The notes under the pieces were generated by a model. That model saw nothing but the letters and a program-made list of their open reading frames with translations. It was not told the origin of the DNA and made no database searches. Below are positions 19,811 through 28,251 of a DNA stretch of 64,000 bases, in pieces. Position 1 is the stretch's first letter. The number at the start of each line of letters is the position of its first letter. The position numbers were made by a program, and so were the translations under genes. This DNA comes from Flavimarina sp. Hel_I_48 (lineage in GTDB: Bacteria; Bacteroidota; Bacteroidia; Flavobacteriales; Flavobacteriaceae), in the NCBI RefSeq assembly GCF_000733945.1, contig NZ_JPOL01000002.1, positions 196,001 to 260,000 of the forward strand, given 5' to 3'.

Positions 19811-21703
19811 TTAATGAGCGCTAAATTTCCTGTCTAGTTCATCTACGGTGATCGTGATGAACGTTTTTTTATTGAAAGGAGATAAATTAGGCTCCTTACA
19901 TGCAAACAAAGTATTTAAAAGATGATCCCGCGAAGCCTCGTTCAGGCTTTCTCCTGGACGCACTGCCATACTCTTTGCCATACTTTTTGCAAGTACATCA
20001 GTCTGGCTAAAACCGGCATCTGGAACTTCGTGCTGTACGTCGTCAAGCAACTGCTCCAGTACAATACTCACCTCACTTTCCTGAATGCTTGAAGGTATAC
20101 CAGAAATTCCTACCATATGTTCTTCCGTAAGATCAATTACAAAACCGGTATTCTCAAGCGATTCTTTGAGTTGCGCAAAAATAGCAATTTCGGAGGCGTT
20201 AAAATCCAAGCGAAGTGGAAAAAGCAATTGTTGGCTCACAGACTCTTTTACTGTAATATTTTTAAGTAATTCTTCATACAAAATACGCTGGTGTGCACGG
20301 TGTTGATCTATGACCAACATACCACTCTTGATCGTGCTTACTAGATATTTATTGTGCAATTGATACGTGGCGCCCCCACGGGACTGATCCATCCCCTTGC
20401 CAGAATTCCCCCTACTCTCATGCTCTTCAAATATAGTTTCTGTTTCCTGATCTACCTCTACCTGTAGATGACTAAATCCTGATTTCCGAATGCTTCGTTT
20501 AGTATCCAAACCTTCAAAGGCCTGCTCCCAACCAGTGGATTCATTTTTATGAAAGTGAGAACCCGTAAAATTTGATGAAGAGACTTTATTTTCGGTTTTG
20601 AATGGATTGAAGTTTTGGTCTACCTCCACTCGCGGACTTTCGGCTTCTTTGTTTTTATAGGAATAAGGAGTGTCAAAATTGGTATCCCTTTCAAAGTCAA
20701 GCACAGGTGCAATATTAAATTGGCCCAGACTATGCTTGACCGCCGCGCGCATGAGCGTATAGACCGCATGCTCATCTTCAAATTTTACTTCAGTCTTTGT
20801 AGGGTGGATGTTGATATCTATGGTCTTGGGATCTACATCCATATAAAGAAAATAGCTTGCCCGTGCACGATCTGGTAGCAGCCCATCAAATGCTGATGTT
20901 ACCGCATGGTTCAAATAAGCATGTTTGATAAAACGGTCATTTACGAAGAAAAACTGCTCTCCCTTGGTTTTTTTTGCAAACTCGGGCTTAACGATAAAGC
21001 CATGAATATTTACAATTTCAGTATCTTCAAGTACCGGAACCAGTTTTTCATTGGTTTTTCCGCCAAAAATATTAACGATACGCTGCCGTTTATTACTTTC
21101 CGGAAGGTTGAAAAGTTCGCCATCGTTATTGTACATCATAAAAGAAACGGACTCATGCGCGAGTGCCACACGGTGAAACTCATCGATGATATGCCGAAGT
21201 TCCACTGCGTCAGACTTCAAGAAGTTCCGCCTTGCGGGAATATTGAAAAATAGATTTTTAACGGCAATACTCGTTCCTTTCAGCGTAGCGGTGATTTCCT
21301 GCGTTTTTAAGCGGCTTCCCTCAATTTCTATGCGTGTTCCCACTTCCTCGTCTTCTGTACGTGTTTTGAGTTCTACATGTGCAATTGCAGCAATAGAAGC
21401 CAGCGCCTCCCCACGGAAACCTTTTGTATGTAAGCTAAAAAGATCATCTGCCGTACTGATTTTTGAAGTAGCGTGCCGTTCAAAACTGAGTCGGGCATCT
21501 GTATCGCTCATCCCCTTGCCATCATCAATGACCTGAACCAGCGTTTTACCGGCATTTTTAATAAGTAATTTTATATGTGTAGCACCGGCATCTACCGCGT
21601 TTTCAAGCAGCTCCTTAACCACGGAAGCAGGACGTTGTACAACTTCCCCTGCCGCTATCTGATTGGCCACATGGTCAGGTAAAAGCTTGATGATATCGGT
21701 CAT
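19811..21703 (-). CDS. mutL: DNA mismatch repair protein MutL
   Basis: 630 residues. The N-terminal GHKL ATPase has ELLENAVDAGA, DDGKGM, KGFRGEALASIAAI and the transducer domain to about 330. A poorly conserved linker (about 340-435) leads to the C-terminal dimerisation domain. In that domain the site where endonuclease-type MutL proteins have DQHA(x)2E(x)4E reads DQHRAHQRILYE (from D466), with Ala changed to Arg and the first Glu to Gln. The Zn-site motif CPHGRP is replaced by LSPFNKK. So it couples MutS recognition to repair, but nicking activity is doubtful. It heads an operon with two rhomboids and a phosphoesterase, and follows the 92-residue gene at 21712 by 8 bases. Confidence 0.96.
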   Translation of the reverse strand: MTDIIKLLPDHVANQIAAGEVVQRPASVVKELLENAVDAGATHIKLLIKNAGKTLVQVIDDGKGMSDTDARLSFERHATSKISTADDLFSLHTKGFRGEALASIAAIAHVELKTRTEDEEVGTRIEIEGSRLKTQEITATLKGTSIAVKNLFFNIPARRNFLKSDAVELRHIIDEFHRVALAHESVSFMMYNNDGELFNLPESNKRQRIVNIFGGKTNEKLVPVLEDTEIVNIHGFIVKPEFAKKTKGEQFFFVNDRFIKHAYLNHAVTSAFDGLLPDRARASYFLYMDVDPKTIDINIHPTKTEVKFEDEHAVYTLMRAAVKHSLGQFNIAPVLDFERDTNFDTPYSYKNKEAESPRVEVDQNFNPFKTENKVSSSNFTGSHFHKNESTGWEQAFEGLDTKRSIRKSGFSHLQVEVDQETETIFEEHESRGNSGKGMDQSRGGATYQLHNKYLVSTIKSGMLVIDQHRAHQRILYEELLKNITVKESVSQQLLFPLRLDFNASEIAIFAQLKESLENTGFVIDLTEEHMVGISGIPSSIQESEVSIVLEQLLDDVQHEVPDAGFSQTDVLAKSMAKSMAVRPGESLNEASRDHLLNTLFACKEPNLSPFNKKTFITITVDELDRKFSAH

Positions 21704-21711
21704 GCGGTGAG

Positions 21712-21990
21712 TTATCTTAAAAAGATGGAAAGGTCAAAATCAATAATATAGAGGAAAAGAAAAATCAGGACTGCAAGTACGATAAGCACCGTACGGTTTG
21801 CTTTTTTATCTGGATTGTGCTTAAAATCATCCCAAGCGGTAGTAAACTTACCTTTTAATCCTTTATTTTCTAATGTAGAGGTACGAAATTTATCAAACTT
21901 GGATTCCAGTTTGTATGGGCTACCGCTCCCCTCATAATGACGGGGACTGTAGCTGTACTTCTTATTTTTTCTTGTCTTTAAAATTCCCAT
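21712..21990 (-). CDS. Small single-pass membrane protein of unknown function
   Basis: 92 residues. A basic N-terminal stretch (MGILKTRKNKKYSYSPRHYE) and a soluble region of about 65 residues precede one C-terminal membrane helix (TVLIVLAVLIFLFLYII), leaving a short tail. It is probably anchored in the inner membrane with its basic part in the cytoplasm. It sits between ribH and mutL; I recall such proteins carrying a riboflavin-synthase name because of this position, but nothing in the sequence suggests that enzyme. It is 8 bases upstream of mutL and probably the first gene of that operon, with a -7 box at 22004-22011. Confidence 0.75.
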   Translation of the reverse strand: MGILKTRKNKKYSYSPRHYEGSGSPYKLESKFDKFRTSTLENKGLKGKFTTAWDDFKHNPDKKANRTVLIVLAVLIFLFLYIIDFDLSIFLR

Positions 21991-22003
21991 AACGCTCGTG
22001 CTT

Positions 22004-22011
22004 CAAATTTA
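22004..22011 (-). promoter_or_regulatory. -7 promoter box for the 92-residue gene and mutL operon
   Basis: On the minus strand this reads TAAATTTG, a match to the Bacteroidota TAnnTTTG box, ending 14 bases before the start codon at 21990. I see no convincing -33 TTG at the expected distance. Confidence 0.4.
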
Positions 22012-22019
22012 CGATAATT

Positions 22020-22060
22020 GTAACTACCTACCTTAGCCTAAGTAGGCTCATTATAGTTAC
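22020..22060. repeat. Imperfect inverted repeat in the ribH-mutL operon gap
   Basis: GTAACTA (22020-22026) pairs with TAGTTAC (22054-22060), and inside it CCTAC (22027-22031) pairs with GTAGG (22042-22046). No T-run follows on either strand, so it is not an ordinary terminator. Confidence 0.5.
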
Positions 22061-22096
22061 GTCAAAAAGCATTCCAACTCTCTTTATATAAATAGC

Positions 22097-22130
22097 AAGA
22101 CCTCACAAGTTTATACATCTGTGAGGTCTT
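22097..22130. repeat. Strong hairpin, AAGACCTCACA stem
   Basis: An 11-base perfect stem, AAGACCTCACA (22097-22107) with TGTGAGGTCTT (22120-22130), around a 12-base loop. Only TTT follows on the plus strand, and on the minus strand, where ribH would need it, no U-run follows. It may be a weak terminator or a dispersed palindromic element; similar GACCT-type hairpins recur between genes in Flavobacteriia as I recall. Confidence 0.55.
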
Positions 22131-22196
22131 TAAAATTTAATTATTACTTTGTGAGCAGGTTCTAAACTTCCACAGGAATTGAATTCCTGCTGGTCG

Positions 22197-22688
22197 TCAA
22201 AATTTAGAATCTTTTCGCAGCTGCGCCATTTTTATCGCCGCGATTGCAGCCTCAGTGCCTTTGTTGCCATGCTTACCACCGCTACGGTCTATGGATTGTT
22301 GTTGTGTATTGTCTGTAAGTACACAAAAAATTACGGGTATATCTCCCTGTATATTCAAATCTTTGATTCCCTGGGTAACCCCTTCACAAACAAAATCAAA
22401 ATGTTTGGTCTGGCCTTGAATCACACAGCCCACTGCAATAACCGCGTCAAGCATATCAAAACTACGGGTCATTTTCTTGCAGCCATAAATCAGCTCAAAA
22501 CTCCCGGGAACATTCCATCGTACGATGTTTTCCTTGAGCGCTCCGCAGTCCAAAAAAGCATCAAATGCCCCTTGAAAAAGTCCGTTTGTAATTTCTGGGT
22601 TCCATTCAGAAACAACAATCCCAAACCGAAAATCTTTCGCATTTGGGATTGTTGTTTTATCGTACGCAGACAAATTTGTCGTCGCCAT
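22197..22688 (-). CDS. ribH: 6,7-dimethyl-8-ribityllumazine synthase
   Basis: 163 residues, the usual length. It joins 3,4-dihydroxy-2-butanone 4-phosphate with 5-amino-6-ribitylaminouracil to make the lumazine precursor of riboflavin. Family hallmarks in order: FGIVVSEWNPEIT near the N terminus, VPGSFEL at the substrate pocket, AVIAVGCVIQGQTKHFD, and PVIFCVLTDNTQQQSIDRSG with the Asp-Arg region near the C terminus. It starts ten bases after the stop of the TPR protein at 22699 and is almost certainly cotranscribed with it. No other riboflavin genes are present here. Confidence 0.96.
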   Translation of the reverse strand: MATTNLSAYDKTTIPNAKDFRFGIVVSEWNPEITNGLFQGAFDAFLDCGALKENIVRWNVPGSFELIYGCKKMTRSFDMLDAVIAVGCVIQGQTKHFDFVCEGVTQGIKDLNIQGDIPVIFCVLTDNTQQQSIDRSGGKHGNKGTEAAIAAIKMAQLRKDSKF

Positions 22689-22698
22689 ATAGTTAAAA

Positions 22699-23481
22699 TT
22701 AGTTAGATGCTTTAGCCATGCCCATGTATAATGGCACGTTAACAGCAGCGGGTGAATCAGGATATTCCTCCTGGATTCGGTTTAAAAACTCTTCTGCCTT
22801 AGCATTATCCTTAAGCTCCAGGGCAGTCAATGCTGCCTTCATTAAAAATCGCGGGGTCGTAAAATCATTTGTTCTGATTTTAGCGGCCTGCTCATAATAA
22901 TCCAGCGCTTGTTCTGGTTGGTTGAGCTGCATAAATGCATCACCTATGCCTCCTTTAGCCAATGGCGCAAGCATTAATTCATCATCATCGCTATTAAAAT
23001 CTTCCAGATAATCGATAGCTTCCTGATATTTATTGGTGTTCAGATAAGCCATACCAGCATAATACTGCGCAAGGTTACCGGCCTTAGAACCGCCATAATT
23101 ATCTATAATATCAAGAAACCCATATTTTCCTTCACCTCCATTTAAAGCGAGACCGTATAACGAGTCTTTAGCTGCGGCACCGTTAATGGCATCGTTGAAA
23201 TAATTCTGGGCCTGGTACATTTCATTAGAGGCCTCTAATTCCCGTGGCTCTTCTATAAATTTACCGTAAGCAAGGTAAGCCAATACGAGCAGCGCGATTG
23301 CGCCAACAATAATAAAGATGGCTTTCTGGTTCTTGACCACCCATTCTTCTGTTCTATTTGCTCCCTCATCAAGATTAGAAAACACCTCTGCCGTGGTGCT
23401 GTCATCCTCATCAAAATCGTCTAAATCTACAGATTCTGGTTTGGTTTTTGGTTTTCCTCCCCGCTTATTGTATGTGGCCAT
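22699..23481 (-). CDS. TPR membrane protein
   Basis: 260 residues. An acidic N-terminal region of about 50 residues is followed by one membrane helix (about 54-73, AIFIIVGAIALLVLAYLAYG) and a periplasmic TPR domain to the C terminus (AGMAYLNTNKYQEAIDYLEDF and QPEQALDYYEQAAK). The layout is like YfgM, a periplasmic TPR protein near the Sec translocon, but similarity is at the level of architecture only. ribH follows after ten bases. A TATTTTTG promoter box lies 20 bases upstream. Confidence 0.8.
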   Translation of the reverse strand: MATYNKRGGKPKTKPESVDLDDFDEDDSTTAEVFSNLDEGANRTEEWVVKNQKAIFIIVGAIALLVLAYLAYGKFIEEPRELEASNEMYQAQNYFNDAINGAAAKDSLYGLALNGGEGKYGFLDIIDNYGGSKAGNLAQYYAGMAYLNTNKYQEAIDYLEDFNSDDDELMLAPLAKGGIGDAFMQLNQPEQALDYYEQAAKIRTNDFTTPRFLMKAALTALELKDNAKAEEFLNRIQEEYPDSPAAVNVPLYMGMAKASN

Positions 23482-23500
23482 AGTATTATTTTATTGGGCG

Positions 23501-23508
23501 CAAAAATA
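23501..23508 (-). promoter_or_regulatory. -7 promoter box for the TPR gene and ribH
   Basis: Minus strand TATTTTTG, a TAnnTTTG match, ending 19 bases before the ATG at 23481. No clear -33 TTG at 19-23 bases. Confidence 0.45.
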
Positions 23509-23756
23509 AAATTTTTATTTAATATGACAGGTGGTTTGTTTTGTTATTTTTCAATAATTTGCACCTTCGGGACACTTATTTTTATTTATTTACCTATAAG
23601 TTTTTGAATTTGGCAACGATTGTAAAAGGTAATTTTCCCATGGGAAATTGCATGGGTTTATACGGGTCTTTAGATTAGGTTCTGGTTCTAAAAATTGCTA
23701 TTTTACCTCAAAAACTTCCCATTAACGGGCATTTTTTGCTGAATTTCCCTAATAAT

Positions 23757-24836
23757 ATGATCCTCAATTCGCTGTCTTTAATAAACTATAAGAATTTTGA
23801 TTCCCGCTCCTTTGAACTGGATGCAAAAATAAACTGCTTTGTGGGCGACAATGGCGTAGGTAAAACCAATGTACTTGATGCGGTCTACCATCTTTCCTTC
23901 GGAAAAAGTTATTTCAATCCCGTTACTTCGCAAAACATCAATCACAATGCAGATTTCTTTGTTATTGACGGTCATTACCGAAAAAACGACCGGGAAGAGA
24001 AAGTAATCGTAAGTGCAAAACGCGGACAAAAAAAACTGATAAAACGAAATGGGAAGGCTTACGAGCGTCTTTCTGAACACATCGGTTTTTTACCACTGGT
24101 CATCATTTCTCCAGCAGATCGCGACCTGATCATTGAAGGCAGCAGCACCCGCCGCAAATTTATTGATGGCGTGATCTCCCAGAGCGACAACGCCTACCTC
24201 AACGATTTGATGTCTTATACTAAGATCCTTTCCCAGCGCAATGCGCTGCTAAAATATTTTGCCGCAAACCGCACGTATGATCCAGATACATTGGGTATTT
24301 ACAATGAACAAATGACCGCACTGGGAACCCGCATCTTTAAAAAACGAAGTGCGTTTCTAGAAGCATTCAAACCTATTTTTCAGGAACGCTATACCGCCAT
24401 TAGTGGTGGCCGTGAAACCGTACAGCTCAAGTATAAGAGTCAGTTGCGGGATACTCCGCTTGACCAACTTTTTACGGAAGCCTTGCAAAAGGACCGGATG
24501 ATGCAATACACAACCGTGGGAACACATAAGGACGATCTCTCGTTGAAAATTGAAGGTCATCATGTCAAAAAATTTGGATCCCAGGGCCAGCAAAAGTCTT
24601 TCCTGATCGCTTTAAAACTTGCCCAGTTTGATTTTATTAAAAAGCAGAGCGGTACAACCCCATTGTTGTTATTAGATGATATCTTTGACAAACTGGACGA
24701 AAAACGGGTCGCACAGATCATAAACCTGGTAAACGATGCCAATTTTGGCCAGTTATTGCTAACCGATACGCATTCTGAGCGCACCGAAGCCATTGTAAAA
24801 GAAATCCATCAATCGTATAAAATCTTCAACCTATGA
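23757..24836 (+). CDS. recF: DNA replication and repair protein RecF
   Basis: 359 residues from the ATG at 23757 (an upstream TTG at 23736 adds seven residues and is unlikely). SMC-like ATPase: Walker A GDNGVGKT with K36, an [11 protein letters not shown] segment typical of RecF, the signature SQGQQKS and Walker [13 protein letters not shown]. RecF loads RecA on gapped DNA with RecO and RecR. Its TGA overlaps the ATG of the next lipoprotein gene (ATGA), so the two are translationally coupled. It is not next to dnaA/dnaN here, as is usual in this phylum. Confidence 0.96.
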   Translation: MILNSLSLINYKNFDSRSFELDAKINCFVGDNGVGKTNVLDAVYHLSFGKSYFNPVTSQNINHNADFFVIDGHYRKNDREEKVIVSAKRGQKKLIKRNGKAYERLSEHIGFLPLVIISPADRDLIIEGSSTRRKFIDGVISQSDNAYLNDLMSYTKILSQRNALLKYFAANRTYDPDTLGIYNEQMTALGTRIFKKRSAFLEAFKPIFQERYTAISGGRETVQLKYKSQLRDTPLDQLFTEALQKDRMMQYTTVGTHKDDLSLKIEGHHVKKFGSQGQQKSFLIALKLAQFDFIKKQSGTTPLLLLDDIFDKLDEKRVAQIINLVNDANFGQLLLTDTHSERTEAIVKEIHQSYKIFNL

Positions 24837-25282
24837 AAAAGGTACAGCTTTATGGCATGCTATTCGGTCTCGTACTATTTACCGCCTGCGGCGGAAATAG
24901 TCCAGAAGAACAAAAGGATTTTCTGAATGGATATTGGGAGATTCAGCGTGTTGACAGTCCGTACGGAAACGATAAGGATTATTCCATTAGTGAAACCATT
25001 GATTATATAGAAATTGAGGACAGTACCGGGTTTAGGGCAAAAGTATTGCCGCGCCTGGATGGTACGATTATAACCAATGGCAATACGGAAGATATATCGG
25101 TTTCCATAAAGGATGACAGCCTGCGTTTAGAGTATACAACCGCTTATGATCAATGGACAGAAACCGTGCTTGAAGCCAATGAAGAAAATTTAAAAGTCAA
25201 AAATCAAAAGGGTATGATTTATACCTATTCCCGGCACAAACTAATAGACCTGCGCGAAGATGGTTTACTTCAGGAAGAGTAA
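24833..25282 (+). CDS. Small lipoprotein of unknown function, coupled to recF
   Basis: 149 residues. Signal peptide with lipobox FTAC at about residues 16-19, then a beta-rich domain with WEIQRV near the start of the mature part. This resembles lipocalin-like or calycin-type small lipoproteins (a short strand beginning with GYWE), but the match is loose. It overlaps recF by four bases and precedes the DciA-like gene by 93 bases; the recF-lipoprotein-DUF721 order is, as far as I recall, common in Flavobacteriia. No role in DNA repair is visible in the sequence. Confidence 0.78.
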   Translation: MKKVQLYGMLFGLVLFTACGGNSPEEQKDFLNGYWEIQRVDSPYGNDKDYSISETIDYIEIEDSTGFRAKVLPRLDGTIITNGNTEDISVSIKDDSLRLEYTTAYDQWTETVLEANEENLKVKNQKGMIYTYSRHKLIDLREDGLLQEE

Positions 25283-25375
25283 ACCGCTTTAAGATTAGGT
25301 TTAGAATTTTGAATGCTTATAAAAATTTGAACAGCACGAACAATATCAATAATAATTGAAATAATTAATAAAAGT

Positions 25376-25672
25376 ATGTCGAAACGAGACACAGACCCAA
25401 AATCACTTAAAGATGTACTTGGAGCTTTTGTGACCGATAACAAACTGCAAAAAGGTATGGATAAAGTGGACGTTGCTCAGGCCTGGGCAAATGTTATGGG
25501 TCCTGCCATCGTAAAATACACCACGCAGACAAAACTAGATGGCGATCGCTTATTTGTTCAATTAAGTTCGTCTGTATTGCGAGCAGAACTGGCCTATGGC
25601 AATGAAAGAATAATTGCAAATCTCAATGAAGAACTGGGACGCGAACTCATAAAAAAATTGATACTAAGGTAA
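25376..25672 (+). CDS. DUF721 / DciA-like protein
   Basis: 98 residues, all DUF721: WANVMGPAIVKYTTQTKLDGDRLFVQ, then SSSVLRAELAYGNERI, the signature in which a short beta strand precedes an L-R-x-E-L helix. DciA proteins of this fold help load or operate the replicative helicase DnaB where DnaC/DnaI is absent. This short single-domain form matches those found beside recF in Bacteroidota. It has no tail beyond the core domain. The DciA role is family knowledge and has not been shown for this form. Confidence 0.85.
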   Translation: MSKRDTDPKSLKDVLGAFVTDNKLQKGMDKVDVAQAWANVMGPAIVKYTTQTKLDGDRLFVQLSSSVLRAELAYGNERIIANLNEELGRELIKKLILR

Positions 25673-25757
25673 TAGGTAATCGTAGAAATGCCTTTTTCAA
25701 AAATTTTTTCTCAGTTCAAGCATTATAAATGCCTTTAAACCCCTCCTTCTAAAACCG

Positions 25758-25765
25758 TATCTTTG
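25758..25765 (+). promoter_or_regulatory. -7 promoter box for kdsA
   Basis: TATCTTTG, a full TAnnTTTG match, ending 19 bases before the kdsA ATG. The -33 region is not obvious. Confidence 0.5.
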
Positions 25766-25784
25766 CCCATTAAAATAAAATACT

Positions 25785-26603
25785 ATGCAACTTGATTTGA
25801 TACCAAAAATAAAACACGCTGACAGTACTAACTTTTTCCTGATGGCTGGGCCCTGTGCCATTGAAGGTGAGGAAATGGCTTTAAGAATTGCCGAAAAAGT
25901 AGTGAAAATCACTGATAAATTGAAGATTCCTTATATTTTTAAAGGTAGTTTCAAAAAAGCCAATCGGAGCCGTGCAGATAGTTTTACAGGTATAGGTGAT
26001 GAAAAAGCGCTGAAAATCCTTGAAAAAGTATCAAACACTTTTGATGTTCCCACCGTTACAGATATTCATGAAAATAGTGATGCTGCAATGGCTGCTCAAT
26101 ACGTTGACGTTTTACAGATCCCTGCTTTCCTCGCACGCCAGACCGATCTTCTTGTTGCTGCCGCAGAGACGGGTAAAGTGGTTAATATAAAAAAGGGCCA
26201 GTTTATGAGTCCCGAAAGTATGAAACATGCGGTAAACAAAATTACCGAAAGTGGAAACCAGCAGGTAATTATCACAGAGCGCGGTTCTATGTTTGGCTAT
26301 CAGGATATGATCGTGGATTTTCGGGGTATTCCCACCATGCGTCAGTTCGCCCCTACCGTACTTGATGTCACCCACTCTTTGCAGCAGCCCAATCAATCTA
26401 GCGGAGTAACCGGCGGAAGGCCAGAACTTATCAATATTATGGCCAGGGCTGGCATCGCAGCAGGAGCTGATGGCCTCTTTATAGAAACCCACTTTGATCC
26501 CGCAAACGCTAAAAGTGATGGTGCAAATATGCTTGATATTAGCCTATTGGAGAATTTATTGACAAAACTCACTAAAATAAGGGAAGTAGTTGTAGATCTT
26601 TAA
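25785..26603 (+). CDS. kdsA: 3-deoxy-8-phosphooctulonate synthase (Kdo-8-phosphate synthase)
   Basis: 272 residues. It condenses arabinose 5-phosphate with phosphoenolpyruvate to Kdo 8-phosphate, precursor of the LPS inner core. Signatures in order: FLMAGPCAIEG, IFKGSFKKANRSR, VTDIHE, LQIPAFLARQTDL, ITERGSMFGYQDMIVDFR and a C-terminal FIETHFDPANAKSDG. The second metal-site position that separates metal-dependent from independent forms was not resolved with certainty. It is a single gene between recF and channel operons with its own promoter box and a strong terminator. Confidence 0.96.
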   Translation: MQLDLIPKIKHADSTNFFLMAGPCAIEGEEMALRIAEKVVKITDKLKIPYIFKGSFKKANRSRADSFTGIGDEKALKILEKVSNTFDVPTVTDIHENSDAAMAAQYVDVLQIPAFLARQTDLLVAAAETGKVVNIKKGQFMSPESMKHAVNKITESGNQQVIITERGSMFGYQDMIVDFRGIPTMRQFAPTVLDVTHSLQQPNQSSGVTGGRPELINIMARAGIAAGADGLFIETHFDPANAKSDGANMLDISLLENLLTKLTKIREVVVDL

Positions 26604-26629
26604 ATTTCAACAATACATCAAACAATAAG

Positions 26630-26668
26630 CCGTCACCTGAATTTTTTCTCCGGTGACGGATTTTTTTT
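26630..26668 (+). terminator. Intrinsic terminator of kdsA
   Basis: CCGTCACC (26630-26637) pairs with GGTGACGG (26652-26659), followed by A and eight T. Confidence 0.9.
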
Positions 26669-26803
26669 GTAACCTAAGGAAACCTAAAGAAGATAGCGCG
26701 TTTCACAAAAGCATTTTGTCTACCAATTATCTTATTTTAGTCTTCCCAATTTTATAATATTCCAAAATTGCCAATTTTAAACTTCAACTAATCTACTATC
26801 GTT

Positions 26804-28093
26804 ATGGAAAATCAATTACAATACTTTGCCAATCAGGTTACCCATTTTTTACCGAACCTTTTAGGCGCGTTACTTGTTCTTTTTGTGGGCTGGCTCATTG
26901 CAAAAGGTATAAAAATGCTGGTTGTCAATCTTCTTAATAGAACATCGTGGGACGAGAAGGTTTTCAGTAGAACAGATGTTGGAGACACAAATATCTTTCT
27001 GGGAAACATATTCTATTATATTATAATGATCATTGTCCTGCTGATCGTTCTTGAAATTCTGGGCATAAATCAGGTGCTCGTTCCCCTGGAAAATATGCTT
27101 GATAAATTCCTTTCCTTCATTCCCAACTTTGTGGGTGCGGCCCTCATAGGATTTATAGGATACGTACTTGCAAAATTTGTTTCAAACCTTATCAATATAG
27201 GGGGTAGTTTTTTAGATAAGATCATAGATAAAACCAGCTTTAAAGACACCTATAAACTTGTAAATATTGTCAAAAAAGTGGTATTTATCGTCATTTTTAT
27301 CCCTTTTTTGATACAGGCATTTAATGCTCTGGGACTTGATGCCATTTCTGAACCGGCGAACAACATCCTTTATAATTTTACTGAAATGATAGGCGATATC
27401 CTTATTGCCGGTGCGATTATCGTGATTTTTGTTTGGGGTGGTAAATACCTAACAGACTTCTTGAAGGATTTGTTCAAGGGAATAGGTATGGACCGCTTTG
27501 GCGCAAAAATTCAGATCGAAAACATGATAGGTACAGATCAATCCCTTTCCGCTCTTGTTGCCAATATCATTTACTTTTTTATAGTATTTTTTGGGATTAT
27601 TACCGCCGTAGAAATTTTGGGTCTTTATATGTTAACCGAAACTTTGAACCAGATTCTGGAGGTAACCGGACAGATCATTTTTGGGATACTTATCCTTGCT
27701 ATAGGTAATTACATTTCGCTAATGATCTACACAACAATGAGCAAAGCGGAAAATAACAGTTTTGTTGCCAAGATTGTCCGCTGGGCAACACTAGCACTAT
27801 TTCTTGCGATTTCCCTACGCACCATGGGTATTGCCAATGAAATCGTAGAACTGGCCTTTGGTCTTATCCTGGGAGCGATTGCAGTGGCTGTCGCCCTTAG
27901 TTATGGATTAGGTGGTCGTGAGGCAGCGGGTGAACACTTTAAAGAGATCATTTCTAAAATCAAAGGTGACGGCATTTCAACAGAAAATACATCAAGTACC
28001 AAAAAAACAAAAACCAGGACATTTTCAAAAAAGAAAGCAGAAAGCAAAAGGGATGAATCTAATGATTATAATAATCCCCGGTTGGATTTATAG
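26804..28093 (+). CDS. MscS-type mechanosensitive channel with TM-helix repeats
   Basis: 429 residues with about nine to ten membrane segments. Two copies of a conserved helix motif, LLGALLVLFVGWLIAKG (about 19-35) and FVGAALIGFIGYVLAKF (about 105-121), match the repeated TM helix of CmpX-like small-conductance channel proteins; related repeats follow near 285-300 and 345-365. The C terminus after YGLGGREAAGEHF is a short basic tail of about 50 residues instead of the MscS beta/alpha cage, so the pore may lack a vestibule. Expected role: ion passage under membrane tension or osmotic stress. Single gene with a terminator at 28117. Confidence 0.85.
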   Translation: MENQLQYFANQVTHFLPNLLGALLVLFVGWLIAKGIKMLVVNLLNRTSWDEKVFSRTDVGDTNIFLGNIFYYIIMIIVLLIVLEILGINQVLVPLENMLDKFLSFIPNFVGAALIGFIGYVLAKFVSNLINIGGSFLDKIIDKTSFKDTYKLVNIVKKVVFIVIFIPFLIQAFNALGLDAISEPANNILYNFTEMIGDILIAGAIIVIFVWGGKYLTDFLKDLFKGIGMDRFGAKIQIENMIGTDQSLSALVANIIYFFIVFFGIITAVEILGLYMLTETLNQILEVTGQIIFGILILAIGNYISLMIYTTMSKAENNSFVAKIVRWATLALFLAISLRTMGIANEIVELAFGLILGAIAVAVALSYGLGGREAAGEHFKEIISKIKGDGISTENTSSTKKTKTRTFSKKKAESKRDESNDYNNPRLDL

Positions 28094-28116
28094 GCTAAAT
28101 TCCATCTAAAATCCTT

Positions 28117-28150
28117 AAATCCCTGTTCCTAAAATGGCAGGGATTTTTTA
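28117..28150 (+). terminator. Intrinsic terminator after the channel gene
   Basis: AAATCCCTG (28117-28125) pairs with CAGGGATTT (28138-28146), followed by further T residues. Confidence 0.8.
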
Positions 28151-28251
28151 TGTCAGAGATAAATAAATGTAGTTTTAACATCTTTTACAAATATAATATT
28201 CGATTTTAGTACCTTAACAGCGAGTTATTTATAGAACTAACAATTAAACGC

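Noticed and set aside
22179..22706. Open frame of 175 codons on the plus strand opposite ribH
   Set aside because: It is the antisense shadow of ribH and its gene start; residues are low in complexity and match no family.
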